Assembly (NCBI GenBank): GCA_946187325.1
Contig: CAMHQC010000012.1
Coordinates: forward strand, 1-59,634
DNA from: an uncultured Clostridia bacterium
GTDB taxonomy: Bacteria; Bacillota; Clostridia; Oscillospirales; Acutalibacteraceae
Reading direction: 5' to 3'
Length of the DNA stretch: 59,634 nucleotides
Below the pieces are notes generated by a model that searched no databases, was not told the DNA's origin, and worked only from the letters and a program-made list of their open reading frames with translations. Shown one piece after another: positions 26,571 to 35,360 of the stretch (its first letter is position 1; every line of letters starts with the position of its first letter). Made by a program: the position numbers and the translations under genes.

Positions 26571-26599
26571 CAAAGGGTTAATCTATAATTAGCCCTTTG
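26571..26599 (-). terminator. Hairpin at the end of tpiA
   Basis: CAAAGGGTTAAT (26571-26582) and ATTAGCCCTTTG (26588-26599) with a G-U pair, overlapping the tpiA stop. The minus-strand sequence after it is AT-rich but has no strict T run, so it may only attenuate read-through to gpmI. Confidence 0.45.
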
Positions 26600-27359
26600 T
26601 AGCCGCATCGATAATAGCGCCGAACTTAGCCGCTACGAGAGAAGCTCCGCCGATAAGACCGCCGTCTACGTTCTCTTTCGAGAGAAGCTCAGCGGCGTTA
26701 GCGTCGTTCATAGAACCGCCGTACTGAATTGTGATAGCCTGAGCGGTTTCCTCGTCGTACTTCTTAGCGAGTTCCTTACGGATAAACGCACAAACTTCCT
26801 CAGCCTGATCGGCTGTGGCTGTTTTACCTGTGCCGATAGCCCATACAGGCTCGTAAGCGATAACGCACTTCTTAGCGTCCTCAGCGTTTACGTCATAGAG
26901 GTCGAGCTTAATCTGGCGGGCGATAACCTCTTCGGTAATATCGCACTCGCGCTCCCATAAAAGCTCGCCTACGCAAACGATGGGCTTTAAGCCTGCCGCT
27001 AAAGCAGCCTTAGTCCTCTTGTTAACGGTTTCGTCTGTCTCACCGAAATACTGACGGCGCTCGCTGTGTCCGAGAACTACGTACTCAACGCCTACTTCTT
27101 TAAGCATACCTGTAGAGATTTCGCCTGTGAAAGCGCCGCTCTCAGCCCAGTGACAGTTCTCAGCGCCTACCTTTACGTTAGTGCCTTTAACTGTCTCTAC
27201 CGCTGTAGCTAAATCAACATAAGGTACGCACGCGATTACTTCGCATCCCGCGTCCTTAGCTACGGGGATAATCTCCTCTAAGAGAGCCTTAGCCTCAGAG
27301 GGAGTTTTATTCATTTTCCAGTTACCGGCGATAATCGCCTTTCTTTTAGCTTTGTTCAT
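26589..27359 (-). CDS. tpiA: Triosephosphate isomerase
   Basis: 256 residues. IAGNWKMNKT holds the catalytic Lys, VVLGHSERRQYFGE the His, AYEPVWAIGTGKTA the catalytic Glu and loop 6, and IQYGGSMN with GGLIGGASL the phosphate site. It interconverts dihydroxyacetone phosphate and glyceraldehyde 3-phosphate in the cytoplasm. It lies 54 bp after pgk on the same transcript. Confidence 0.97.
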   Translation of the reverse strand: MNKAKRKAIIAGNWKMNKTPSEAKALLEEIIPVAKDAGCEVIACVPYVDLATAVETVKGTNVKVGAENCHWAESGAFTGEISTGMLKEVGVEYVVLGHSERRQYFGETDETVNKRTKAALAAGLKPIVCVGELLWERECDITEEVIARQIKLDLYDVNAEDAKKCVIAYEPVWAIGTGKTATADQAEEVCAFIRKELAKKYDEETAQAITIQYGGSMNDANAAELLSKENVDGGLIGGASLVAAKFGAIIDAATKG

Positions 27360-27413
27360 AATAAAACCTTTCTTTTATAAACATTCAGTATTGTGTAAAT
27401 TTAGTCTTAATTA

Positions 27414-28622
27414 TTATTTATCAGCGATAACGTCGATTCCGGGAAGAACCTTACCCTCGAGATATTCGAGAGAAGCGCCGCCGCCTGTGGATATGTGGCT
27501 CATCTTATCGGAATAACCGAGCTGGATAACCGCAGCCGCGCTGTCGCCGCCGCCGATGATTGTAGTAGCGTCAGTCTCGGCTAAAGCCTCGGCTACAGCG
27601 ATTGTACCCTTAGCGAGAGTCGGGTTCTCAAATACGCCCATCGGACCGTTCCATACTACCGTCTTAGCGGATTTAACCGCGTCGGCAAAGAGAGCCTGAG
27701 TCTTATCGCCGATATCTAAGCCTTCCATATCAGCCGGGATTTTATCAGCGTCAACAACCTCAACGTCGATAGGACCGTCGATAGGATCGGGGAAGGACTT
27801 AGCGACTGTAGTGTCTATAGGGAGGAGGAGCTTCTTGCCGAGCTTCTCAGCCTTATCCATCATTTCCTTACAGTAATCGAGCTTAGAGTCGTCTACTAAG
27901 GATTTACCGATTTCATAGCCCTTAGCCTTTAAGAACGTGTATGCCATTCCGCCGCCGATGATAAGTGTATCGCACTTCTCGAGGAGGTTGGAGATTACGT
28001 TTAATTTATCCGCAACCTTAGCTCCGCCTAAAATAGCTACGAAAGGTCTTACCGGATTTTCTACAGCGTTTCCGAGATAGTCGATTTCTTTCTGCATTAA
28101 GTAACCTACAGCGGTATCTTTAATGTGGTTAGTAACGCCCGCTGTCGAGCAGTGAGCGCGGTGAGCTGAACCGAAAGCGTCCATAACGAATACTTCGGCT
28201 AAAGAAGCGAGCTCGCTCGAGAAGGGCTCTAAGTTCTTGGTTTCTTCTTTTCTGAATCTTGTGTTCTGGAGAAGTACAACGTCGCCGTCTTTCATTTCGG
28301 CAACAGCCTTTTTAGCGTTTTCGCCTACAACCTCAGCGTCGTCCGCGAATACAACGTCTTTTCCTAAAAGCTCGGAAAGTCTTACCGCTACGGGAGCGAG
28401 AGAGAACTTATCCTCGGGGCCGTTCTTAGGTTTGCCGAGGTGGGAGCAGAGGATAACCTTTCCGCCGTCGGCGATAAGCTTTTTAATTGTGGGTAAAGCG
28501 GCGGTAATTCTGTTATCGTTAGTGATAACTCCGTCCTTTAGAGGCACGTTAAAGTCAACTCTTACGAGAACTCTTTTACCTTTTACGTTAATGTCGTCAA
28601 CAGTAACTTTGTTAAGTTTCAT
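27414..28622 (-). CDS. pgk: Phosphoglycerate kinase
   Basis: 402 residues, the usual length. [14 protein letters not shown] at the start, [40 protein letters not shown] and GGGDSAAAV are the substrate and nucleotide motifs. It makes ATP from 1,3-bisphosphoglycerate. First gene of a pgk-tpiA-gpmI operon under a strong promoter; the gap gene usually found with these is not in the window. Confidence 0.97.
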   Translation of the reverse strand: MKLNKVTVDDINVKGKRVLVRVDFNVPLKDGVITNDNRITAALPTIKKLIADGGKVILCSHLGKPKNGPEDKFSLAPVAVRLSELLGKDVVFADDAEVVGENAKKAVAEMKDGDVVLLQNTRFRKEETKNLEPFSSELASLAEVFVMDAFGSAHRAHCSTAGVTNHIKDTAVGYLMQKEIDYLGNAVENPVRPFVAILGGAKVADKLNVISNLLEKCDTLIIGGGMAYTFLKAKGYEIGKSLVDDSKLDYCKEMMDKAEKLGKKLLLPIDTTVAKSFPDPIDGPIDVEVVDADKIPADMEGLDIGDKTQALFADAVKSAKTVVWNGPMGVFENPTLAKGTIAVAEALAETDATTIIGGGDSAAAVIQLGYSDKMSHISTGGGASLEYLEGKVLPGIDVIADK

Positions 28623-28678
28623 AGTATAGTTCTTCCTTTCTTTTTGAACAGCGTATATTTACGCTTTTAATCCTTTTA

Positions 28679-28707
28679 ATTATATATCAAAACGACTTTT
28701 TTATCAA
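28679..28707 (-). promoter_or_regulatory. Promoter of the pgk-tpiA-gpmI operon
   Basis: On the minus strand TTGATA (28707-28702), 17-bp spacer, TATAAT (28684-28679). About 50 nt of leader follow before the pgk ATG. Confidence 0.75.
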
Positions 28708-28799
28708 TAGAAAATACGCAACCAATTGCCAAAATTTGAAAAATTTTATCGTGTTGCGCAAGTTAACGGTGATACCTGTAATTTTTAGCTTTTTTGATA

Positions 28800-28828
28800 T
28801 TGTTTTTATCGAATTATTATGGTAAAAT
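28800..28828 (+). promoter_or_regulatory. Promoter for the acyltransferase/GT fusion gene
   Basis: TTGTTT at 28800-28805, 17-bp spacer, TAAAAT at 28823-28828, 40 bp before ATG 28869. Confidence 0.5.
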
Positions 28829-28868
28829 AAATGCGTATGCTTAAAAACATCTGAAAGGATGGGATTTA

Positions 28869-31730
28869 ATGAATGTAAAAAAACTCGAAAGCCGTAACGC
28901 TTCGCTCGATATCGTGCGTGTTGTAGCGGTATTTCTGGTTAACTCGGTGCATTTTTTCCTTTATAACGGTTTTTATAACGAAACTGTTTCGGGACTGCCG
29001 TTTTATGTAATGACGGTAATGCGTACGCTGTTTACGACTTGTGTTCCGTTGTTTATGATACTTACGGGATACCTTATGTCAAAAAAGGAGCTCAACAAGA
29101 GTTATTATAAGGGCATAAGAAAAACACTCGTCGTTTACGCTGTCGCGACCTTGGCGTGTATGCTGTTTAAAACAGGCGCGCTTCACGAGGAGTTTTCTAT
29201 CGGAAAATTCGTACTCGATTTCCTAAGCTACAAGGGCGCCACTTACTCGTGGTATATTGAGTTTTATATCGGGCTGTTCCTTATAGCGCCGTTTATAAAC
29301 CTTATGTACAACGGTTTAAAAACCCAGCGCCAAAAGCAGATTCTCGTGTTTACGTTTTTCGCGATATCGATTCTCCCGAATATCTTTAACAGCCACATTT
29401 TCACTAACCCTCAGTGGTGGGCTACTCCCACTATAAGCGAGGAGTATAATAAGATACTTCCCGGTTGGTGGGCTATGACTTACCCTGTAGCGTATTACTT
29501 AGTCGGCGCTTATTTAAGAGAGTTCGGTTTCAAGATGAAAACCCGCACTCTGCTTATCGGTTACGGTATTACGCTTATACTTTTCAGTACCTTTAACTAT
29601 TATCGTAACTACGGCTCGACCTTTAAGTACGGCACGCTCTTAAACTGGGGTTGCTTCGAGTCGTATGTATTAAGCTGCGGACTGTTTATACTCTTAACCC
29701 GAATCCCCGCGGACAAAATGCCCGTGAAGTTAAAATGGGTATTCTGGAAGGTTTCGGATTTAGCGCTCGGAATTTACCTTATTTCCTATATTTTCGACCG
29801 CATTATCTACTACGATTACCTGAATAAATATGTGTCCGTATTAAGCGATAAGCTACCGTACTATTTCCTTGTAGTACCGATTGTATTCCTGCTGTCGCTT
29901 TTAGGCTCAATAATTCTGAACTTTATCGCCCGGTATTTAATCGAGCTTTACAACTCGCTTGTGAAGTTTATTAAGCGTCAGCGCGCCCGTGACGATAAGG
30001 AAAAATGGCGTGACTATATCTTTATAGGACTTTTAGCCGCGGCGATTGTTTTCGCAATCTGGAAATGCTTCTACGGCTTCGGCGGTAACGACGAGGCGTT
30101 CTACCTGACTATTCCCCAGCGTATACTCCAGGGCGACGCTCTGTTTACTCAGGAATGGCATTTATCCCAGATGTCCTCGATTTTCCTTGTGCCGTTTGTC
30201 GCGGTTTACCGTATGTTCGCGGGTTCTTTCGAGGGAATCCTTCTTGCCGCGAGAATATGCTACGTAATTATTCACGCCGCGGTAGCGGCTGTGCTTTACG
30301 CCCGTCTTAGAAAATACGGCTATATTATGGTATTCGCTTCGCTGTTCTTCTTTATCTATTCGCCGTACGATATTATGGCGTACAGCTACAACACGATGGC
30401 GGTTGATTTCGTAGTGCTTACTGGAGCGATTCTCGGCGCAGCTAAGTTTGATAAAAAGATACCGCTTATCCTCGGCGGAGTATTTTTCGCGGCTTCGGTA
30501 CTTTGCAGTCCTTATATCGCGGTTGGATACGCGCTCTATATTGTCGGCGTTCTTATCCACCTCGCACTCAAGAAAAAGGACGGCAAATCCGCGTTTAGAA
30601 GCGAGCTGTTCTCGGTTAAGAGCTTCTTATGGATTACCGTCGGAATCGCGGCTATGGCTGTTGTATTCCTTATCTTTGTACTCACCAGAACAGGCTTAGG
30701 TGATATCTTCAATGTGCTTCCGAAGCTTCTGTCCGATCCGGAACATCCTCAGATTCCGATAACCGACAAGATCGCGAAGTACTTCCAGTATTCAGTAACA
30801 TTCCACGCGCAGTTTGTTTACGCGGTAGTCGCTTATATCATAACCGCTATAGTTATGTTCTTCGACAAAAAGCGTAAAACCCACAGGAGTATGTACCTTA
30901 TTGTGACATGCGCTATCGTACTGTTCTCCTACGCTTTAATATTCCCGACGCTCATTTCTACAGGCTACAATTTTATTATGTATCCGATGATATTTATCGG
31001 AATAACCTCATATGTGCTTTGTGAGAATAAGCCTAAGGAATTGTTTGTAAGTCTGTTCTGTCTCGGAATACTCTACTCGTTCGCGGTTTGTATGTCGTCG
31101 AACCAGTATTTCTACGTTATTTCTATGGCTATGTGTACCGCCAATGTTGCGAGCTTCGCTTTTCTCGCGCGTCTTATTAAAGAGATGCGTGAAAGCGAGG
31201 ATAACCTCGACTACGCTAAGCTTTACAAGTATTCCGCGCTTACGCTTGTGACGATTATGATTGTGCTTCAAGGCTTTTTCCAGATTGACGTTAAGGCTCA
31301 CCACAGTTTCTGGGACGGTTCCGATACAAAAGCGCTTACCACTCAGATAGAGGAAGGTCCCGCTAAGGGTATTTATACCAACTCCGAACGCGCGAAAAAG
31401 TATAAAAATATCTACAACGACTTAAAGAACTACAAGAGTAAAACTCCCGCTAATATACTTTCGGTTTCGGGAGAAACATGGATTTATTTAGCTCTCAATA
31501 ACTACCCGTACGCAACCTATTCCGCTTGGATAGGCGACGAGAATATCGTTAGTATCGACAGTGTAGCCGCGAGATTAAACGAGTATTACTCCGTTAATCC
31601 GTCGAAAACTCCAAAGTACGTTTATATTCCTAAGGAAACTAACTGGAATACCGACAGCTATATTAAGTCGCTTCAGGCTAAAGGCTATAAGCTTTCCGAA
31701 AACTCGGTAAGCTATCAGCTCGAAAAGTAA
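28869..31730 (+). CDS. Acyltransferase-3 fused to a GT-C-like membrane glycosyltransferase
   Basis: 953 residues. Residues ~1-365 are an acyltransferase family 3 domain with ten membrane helices; SLDIVRVVAVFLVNSVHFF contains the expected Arg and His and YSWYIEFYIGLFLIAPFI the WY helix. A basic linker (~365-380) leads to a second polytopic region (~380-800) with GGNDEAFYLTIPQRILQG, where the Asp-Glu pair in the first large loop resembles GT-C/PMT-family glycosyltransferases. Residues ~810-953 form a soluble extracellular tail. It would modify an envelope glycopolymer by acylation and glycosylation in one chain. The fusion is seen in the frame; the activities are inferred from family. Confidence 0.75.
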   Translation: MNVKKLESRNASLDIVRVVAVFLVNSVHFFLYNGFYNETVSGLPFYVMTVMRTLFTTCVPLFMILTGYLMSKKELNKSYYKGIRKTLVVYAVATLACMLFKTGALHEEFSIGKFVLDFLSYKGATYSWYIEFYIGLFLIAPFINLMYNGLKTQRQKQILVFTFFAISILPNIFNSHIFTNPQWWATPTISEEYNKILPGWWAMTYPVAYYLVGAYLREFGFKMKTRTLLIGYGITLILFSTFNYYRNYGSTFKYGTLLNWGCFESYVLSCGLFILLTRIPADKMPVKLKWVFWKVSDLALGIYLISYIFDRIIYYDYLNKYVSVLSDKLPYYFLVVPIVFLLSLLGSIILNFIARYLIELYNSLVKFIKRQRARDDKEKWRDYIFIGLLAAAIVFAIWKCFYGFGGNDEAFYLTIPQRILQGDALFTQEWHLSQMSSIFLVPFVAVYRMFAGSFEGILLAARICYVIIHAAVAAVLYARLRKYGYIMVFASLFFFIYSPYDIMAYSYNTMAVDFVVLTGAILGAAKFDKKIPLILGGVFFAASVLCSPYIAVGYALYIVGVLIHLALKKKDGKSAFRSELFSVKSFLWITVGIAAMAVVFLIFVLTRTGLGDIFNVLPKLLSDPEHPQIPITDKIAKYFQYSVTFHAQFVYAVVAYIITAIVMFFDKKRKTHRSMYLIVTCAIVLFSYALIFPTLISTGYNFIMYPMIFIGITSYVLCENKPKELFVSLFCLGILYSFAVCMSSNQYFYVISMAMCTANVASFAFLARLIKEMRESEDNLDYAKLYKYSALTLVTIMIVLQGFFQIDVKAHHSFWDGSDTKALTTQIEEGPAKGIYTNSERAKKYKNIYNDLKNYKSKTPANILSVSGETWIYLALNNYPYATYSAWIGDENIVSIDSVAARLNEYYSVNPSKTPKYVYIPKETNWNTDSYIKSLQAKGYKLSENSVSYQLEK

Positions 31731-31743
31731 AAATAAAAAGTAT

Positions 31744-31771
31744 AAGCCGGCTCAAAATTTTGAGCCGGCTT
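31744..31771. terminator. Perfect palindromic bidirectional terminator
   Basis: AAGCCGGCTCAAAA and TTTTGAGCCGGCTT form a 28-bp perfect palindrome between the converging genes ending at 31730 and 31776. Confidence 0.7.
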
Positions 31772-31775
31772 TAGC

Positions 31776-32276
31776 TTATTCCCATTTGTGCCTGTGCAAC
31801 TGTCCGTGAGTTAAAAGCTCGGGATAATCCCACTGCCTTAATACCTCGTAAGCCGCGATAGCTACCGAGTTAGAAAGGTTAAGACTTCTCGCTTCTTCTA
31901 TCATCGGTATTCTAACCGTGTTTTCTTTGTTTTTTAAAAGCAAGCTTTCGGGAAGTCCGCGGGTTTCTTTCCCGAAAACAAGGTAGCAGTTATCCTCGTA
32001 CTCGGCGTCTGTGTGGCGGTTTAACGCTTTCGTTGAAAAATAGTAATATTTTCCGCCTTTAGTTTTTTCAAAAAAATCGTCGAGATTTTCGTAATATGTA
32101 ATATCGAGCAAATTCCAGTAATCAAGTCCCGCGCGTTTAAGATGTTTATCGCTTACGGAGAATCCGAGCGGCTTTACTAAATGGAGTCTTGCTCCCGTAG
32201 CGGCGCAGGTTCGCGCTACATTTCCGGTGTTCGCGGGAATTTCAGGCTCTACCATTACGATATTTAATGTTGCCAA
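31776..32276 (-). CDS. trmL: tRNA (cytidine(34)-2'-O)-methyltransferase
   Basis: 166 residues of the SPOUT class: NIVMVEPEIPANTGNVARTC at the start, LVFGKETRGLPESLL and IPMIEEARSLNLSNSVAIA, the knotted SAM site. TrmL/YibK methylates the wobble ribose of tRNA-Leu species. Single gene with the start 9 bp from the left edge of a divergent intergenic space. Confidence 0.93.
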   Translation of the reverse strand: MATLNIVMVEPEIPANTGNVARTCAATGARLHLVKPLGFSVSDKHLKRAGLDYWNLLDITYYENLDDFFEKTKGGKYYYFSTKALNRHTDAEYEDNCYLVFGKETRGLPESLLLKNKENTVRIPMIEEARSLNLSNSVAIAAYEVLRQWDYPELLTHGQLHRHKWE

Positions 32277-32380
32277 AACTTATCACCTCTAAATATATTT
32301 TAACCGCAAATAATAATTTTGCAAGTGAATTTCAAAAATTTGTTGTTCGCTTAAAAAACGCGCGTTTCGGAGGTGAAATT

Positions 32381-32563
32381 ATGGAAAAAGGAAGTATGTC
32401 GAACGTAATAAAAGGCGTAGCGGGCGGTATGATTGCGGGAGTAGCCGTCGGTATGGCGGGTAAAGCCCTTATCGACAGCAAGCCTAAAATGAAGAAAAAA
32501 GCTAACCGCGCCATAAATACTATCGGTCAGTTCGTAGATACCGCGCACTATCTTTTTAAATAA
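32381..32563 (+). CDS. Small glycine-zipper membrane protein
   Basis: 60 residues. A central GGMIAGVAVGMAGKALI is a glycine-zipper transmembrane segment; the tail is Lys-rich and ends in VDTAHYLF. The start ATG 32381 follows GGAGGTG with a 6-nt spacing. Similar short proteins recur in Clostridia without known function. Confidence 0.6.
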   Translation: MEKGSMSNVIKGVAGGMIAGVAVGMAGKALIDSKPKMKKKANRAINTIGQFVDTAHYLFK

Positions 32564-32569
32564 GCTTAA

Positions 32570-32598
32570 CGCCGAATGAAGTCCATTCGGCGTTATTA
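32570..32598 (+). terminator. Terminator
   Basis: CGCCGAATG (32570-32578) and CATTCGGCG (32584-32592) followed by TTATTATT. Confidence 0.7.
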
Positions 32599-32613
32599 TT
32601 ACATAAGTACACA

Positions 32614-33336
32614 TTAATTATACATTCTGTCTAAATCAACATTTCCGTTTATACCGTGTATTTTGCCTTCCTTTGAATACTGGTATATTTTATAAGGGCT
32701 GTTTTCGGTATTGCCTTTATAATCGGCGTACCAAATATTATACCCGCTGAAATCCTTGGCCTTTAGAATACTGTCCTCGCCGATATATACCATCGGCTCA
32801 TACCCGAGCTTTTTGACCGTTTTCATAAAGACCTTTGCGTATCTGACGCTGTCATTATAATTTACGTTATCAATTCTCGAGGCGTCGTTCTTTATATGCT
32901 CAACGTCGTAACCTATCGGTAAAGTGATATTAATACCGCCGAGAGTTTTCGCCGCGAACTTCGCTTCTTCCTTAGCTTCTTTGTCCGAAGTTGCCTGGCT
33001 AAAGAAGTACACGCCTGTCTTTATACCGTATTTTTGAGCTTGTTTGAGGTTATATAGGGCGTATTCGTCCTGATAAATACTTCCGCTTTCGCCGTAACCT
33101 CTGCCTCCGATTCTGATTATCGCGAAATCTATTTTATCGGCTTTAACCTTTTTCCAGTTGATTTTTCCGTTAAATGAGCTTACGTCAATTCCCTCGAGAG
33201 CTTTTTTCGGAGCTGTAGACGCGGGTTCGGTTACTTTCGGGGTTGAAACAGACGGCTTGTTTTCTGTACTATTCGAACACGACACCGTTGTCAATAAGCA
33301 TATTAAAGCTATAAGCAGTATTATAATCTTTTTCAT
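32614..33336 (-). CDS. GH25 muramidase lipoprotein
   Basis: 240 residues. A lipoprotein signal ends in TTVSCS with the acylated Cys near residue 20; a Ser/Thr/Pro linker follows. The GH25 domain from ~48 shows GIDVSSFNGKINWKKVKA with the first catalytic Asp, FAIIRIGGRGYGESG, and IGYDVEH with the catalytic Asp/Glu pair, then YIGEDSI and NGNVDLDRMY at the end. It should cut peptidoglycan glycan strands from the outer face of the membrane. ATG 33336 is chosen because GTGGTGA precedes it. Confidence 0.9.
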   Translation of the reverse strand: MKKIIILLIALICLLTTVSCSNSTENKPSVSTPKVTEPASTAPKKALEGIDVSSFNGKINWKKVKADKIDFAIIRIGGRGYGESGSIYQDEYALYNLKQAQKYGIKTGVYFFSQATSDKEAKEEAKFAAKTLGGINITLPIGYDVEHIKNDASRIDNVNYNDSVRYAKVFMKTVKKLGYEPMVYIGEDSILKAKDFSGYNIWYADYKGNTENSPYKIYQYSKEGKIHGINGNVDLDRMYN

Positions 33337-33401
33337 ATTAATCACCACGACAAAATGTTACCATATTTTATTTAATAAGTAAATAAAATTCTCTTATACG
33401 G

Positions 33402-33430
33402 TTGAATAAATTTGAAATTTGAAGTATAAT
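33402..33430 (+). promoter_or_regulatory. Promoter
   Basis: TTGAAT at 33402-33407, 17-bp spacer, TATAAT at 33425-33430, directly before the small gene at 33463. Confidence 0.65.
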
Positions 33431-33462
33431 ATAACTTATCTTTATAATAGGGGGTATAGGCT

Positions 33463-33696
33463 TTGGCAAAACAGATGAATAAAGACGAGCTGTTAAAAGC
33501 GCTTGACGACAGTAAGACTATAGCTGAGCTTTTTACTCTCGTTAAGGAACAGAACATCAATATGCGTATGCACACTCTGCACAGCGCCAGCAACCCTAAG
33601 CCCAAGCGTCTCGAGATACGTCATTTCCCGCCGAATACCTCCCATTTTGATCGTTTAAAGGCGGCGGTTAAGCTGACGGTTGAGAATACAAAATAA
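33463..33696 (+). CDS. Small conserved-looking protein, unknown function
   Basis: 77 residues from a TTG with AGGGGG eight bases upstream; an internal ATG at 33475 is the alternative. The N-terminal half is helical (DELLKALDDSKTIAELFTLV) and resembles short NifE/SpoVT-like helical repeats, the second half is basic. Own promoter and terminator. No family recognised. Confidence 0.55.
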   Translation: MAKQMNKDELLKALDDSKTIAELFTLVKEQNINMRMHTLHSASNPKPKRLEIRHFPPNTSHFDRLKAAVKLTVENTK

Positions 33697-33700
33697 CTAT

Positions 33701-33732
33701 CGGAAAGACTTTTTAGACGTCTTTCCGATTTT
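33701..33732 (+). terminator. Terminator
   Basis: CGGAAAGAC (33701-33709) and GTCTTTCCG (33719-33727) followed by ATTTTTC. Confidence 0.75.
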
Positions 33733-33734
33733 TC

Positions 33735-33763
33735 TTGAAATTTATACCGATTGTTATTATAAT
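33735..33763 (+). promoter_or_regulatory. Promoter for the dockerin esterase
   Basis: TTGAAA at 33735-33740, 17-bp spacer, TATAAT at 33758-33763, 23 bp before ATG 33787. It overlaps the end of the preceding terminator. Confidence 0.7.
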
Positions 33764-33786
33764 AGAAAGGAAAGGTGGTTTTCGAA

Positions 33787-35307
33787 ATGAAACGTGTACT
33801 TGCTTTAGTATTATCGACCGTGCTTATTTTATGCTCAATCCCCGTGTTGGCTTATTCGCACGGAGAGTTTAAAAACGGCGACGTTAACAAAGATAATAAC
33901 CTAAGTATCAAGGACGCCGCGCTGATTCAGCGTTCGGTCGCAAAGCTTGCGGAGCTTGACGAAACACAGGAAAGGTTGGCTGATTTTAATATGGACTCGC
34001 AAATTAGTATAAAAGACGCTACTAAAATCCAGAAAGTGGTCGCTAAGCTCGAGGATATGCCTGTCGAGGAGACTACTCCGGGCGAGAGCGCCGATGTTAC
34101 CGAAACAACTACCGCAGCGGACGAAACTACCGCGCCCGCGGAAACGACTATTGAACCGACGACTGTGGCGGAGGAGGCTACCGCTCCAAATCCTTCGGTC
34201 AGCAGTAATGTTAACATCTACTTTACAAATAACAAGAATTGGAGTAAGGTATACTTCTTCCTATATAATACTCAAACAGGCGACGGAGCAAAGGCTTGGC
34301 CGGGTGTTCAGATTACTAAATTTACTACTAACGAAAACGGCGAGAAGGTTTATTCCTCGAGCGTAGATGTTAGTAAGTATGACCGAATTATATTTAACGA
34401 CGGCGCCAATAACCAGACCGTTAACGTCGCCGTTAACCGCGCGAGCTCGGGATATTTTATCTACGAAAACTCTCAGCATACCGCTAAAGAAAAGCTCGTA
34501 GGAACCTACGCCTATAAAGGCGCCGATAAGGGTACTTTAAAGGAGCTCAGTTTCGATTATCCTATGGGATACAAGAAGAAAGTTTGGATTTGGACTCCCG
34601 CGGATTATGACCCGAACTCAAAAGAACCCTATAAGACTATCTATATGCCCGACGGTCAGAATATCTTTGATTTTAAAAACGTAAATTGGGGAGGCTGGGA
34701 AGTTTCCGACGCGGTTGAGTCGATGATGTCTAACGGCGGACGAGGAGTTATCGTAGTAGGAATTGAATCCACAGGCTCAAGACGCGACACCGAACTTACT
34801 CCGAATATAGGCGAGATACAGAAAGAAGTCGGAAGCAGTTATGAAAACGGCAAGGGTAAAGAGTTCTCCGATTTCGTTGTAAATACGGTTATGCCGTATG
34901 TTCGTAAGAACTACAAGTCCTCTACCGCGAAACGCGATAATATCGTCGCGGGTTCAAGCTCAGGCGGACTTGAGGCGTTCTATATCGGTATGGAAAACTA
35001 CGATAAATTCTGCGCGATCGGCGCGTTCTCGCCCGCGTTTGTAATCTTCGGCGACAAGGTTTGGGACGAGTATCTCGCTAAATATGACCTCGATTCCAAA
35101 GAAATGCCGAAGCTCTATATCTACGACGGTAAAGTCGGTTTGGAGGATACGCTGTATCCGTTTATTGACGGTATGAAAACACGCTTGACTAAGGGCGGTT
35201 ACGATTCCTCTAAAATGAGATACGTTATCGAGGAAAAAGCCGAGCATAATGAGGCTTGGTGGAGAGTGATCTTCCCTGAGTTTCTCGACTGGAGCGTGCT
35301 TGACTAA
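33787..35307 (+). CDS. Dockerin-CBM26-esterase, amylosome component
   Basis: 506 residues. Signal peptide 1-24; type I dockerin ~28-92 with two calcium loops (GDVNKDNNLSIKDAALIQ and DFNMDSQISIKDATKIQK); a Thr/Glu/Pro linker ~93-137; a CBM26-like starch-binding module ~140-222 (NIYFTNNKNWSKVYFFLYN, AWPG); an esterase of the CE1/Fes type ~238-506 with GSSSGG holding the Ser and AEHNEAWW the His. The dockerin would dock it into a cohesin scaffold together with amylases. It probably removes acyl groups from starch-associated polysaccharides; substrate inferred. ATG 33787 rather than the GTG twelve bases upstream, since AAAGGTGG fits the later start. Confidence 0.87.
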   Translation: MKRVLALVLSTVLILCSIPVLAYSHGEFKNGDVNKDNNLSIKDAALIQRSVAKLAELDETQERLADFNMDSQISIKDATKIQKVVAKLEDMPVEETTPGESADVTETTTAADETTAPAETTIEPTTVAEEATAPNPSVSSNVNIYFTNNKNWSKVYFFLYNTQTGDGAKAWPGVQITKFTTNENGEKVYSSSVDVSKYDRIIFNDGANNQTVNVAVNRASSGYFIYENSQHTAKEKLVGTYAYKGADKGTLKELSFDYPMGYKKKVWIWTPADYDPNSKEPYKTIYMPDGQNIFDFKNVNWGGWEVSDAVESMMSNGGRGVIVVGIESTGSRRDTELTPNIGEIQKEVGSSYENGKGKEFSDFVVNTVMPYVRKNYKSSTAKRDNIVAGSSSGGLEAFYIGMENYDKFCAIGAFSPAFVIFGDKVWDEYLAKYDLDSKEMPKLYIYDGKVGLEDTLYPFIDGMKTRLTKGGYDSSKMRYVIEEKAEHNEAWWRVIFPEFLDWSVLD

Positions 35308-35334
35308 TTCACGGCTGAGAATACAGAAAGGAAC

Positions 35335-35351
35335 GTCCGCGGTACGCGGAC
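35335..35351 (+). other. Hairpin between ribosome site and start of cysK
   Basis: GTCCGCG and CGCGGAC form a 7-bp GC-rich stem with a GTA loop. The AGAAAGGA sequence lies before it and the ATG ten bases after it, so folding would bring the ribosome site close to the start codon. Confidence 0.4.
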
Positions 35352-35360
35352 AACTGAAAT

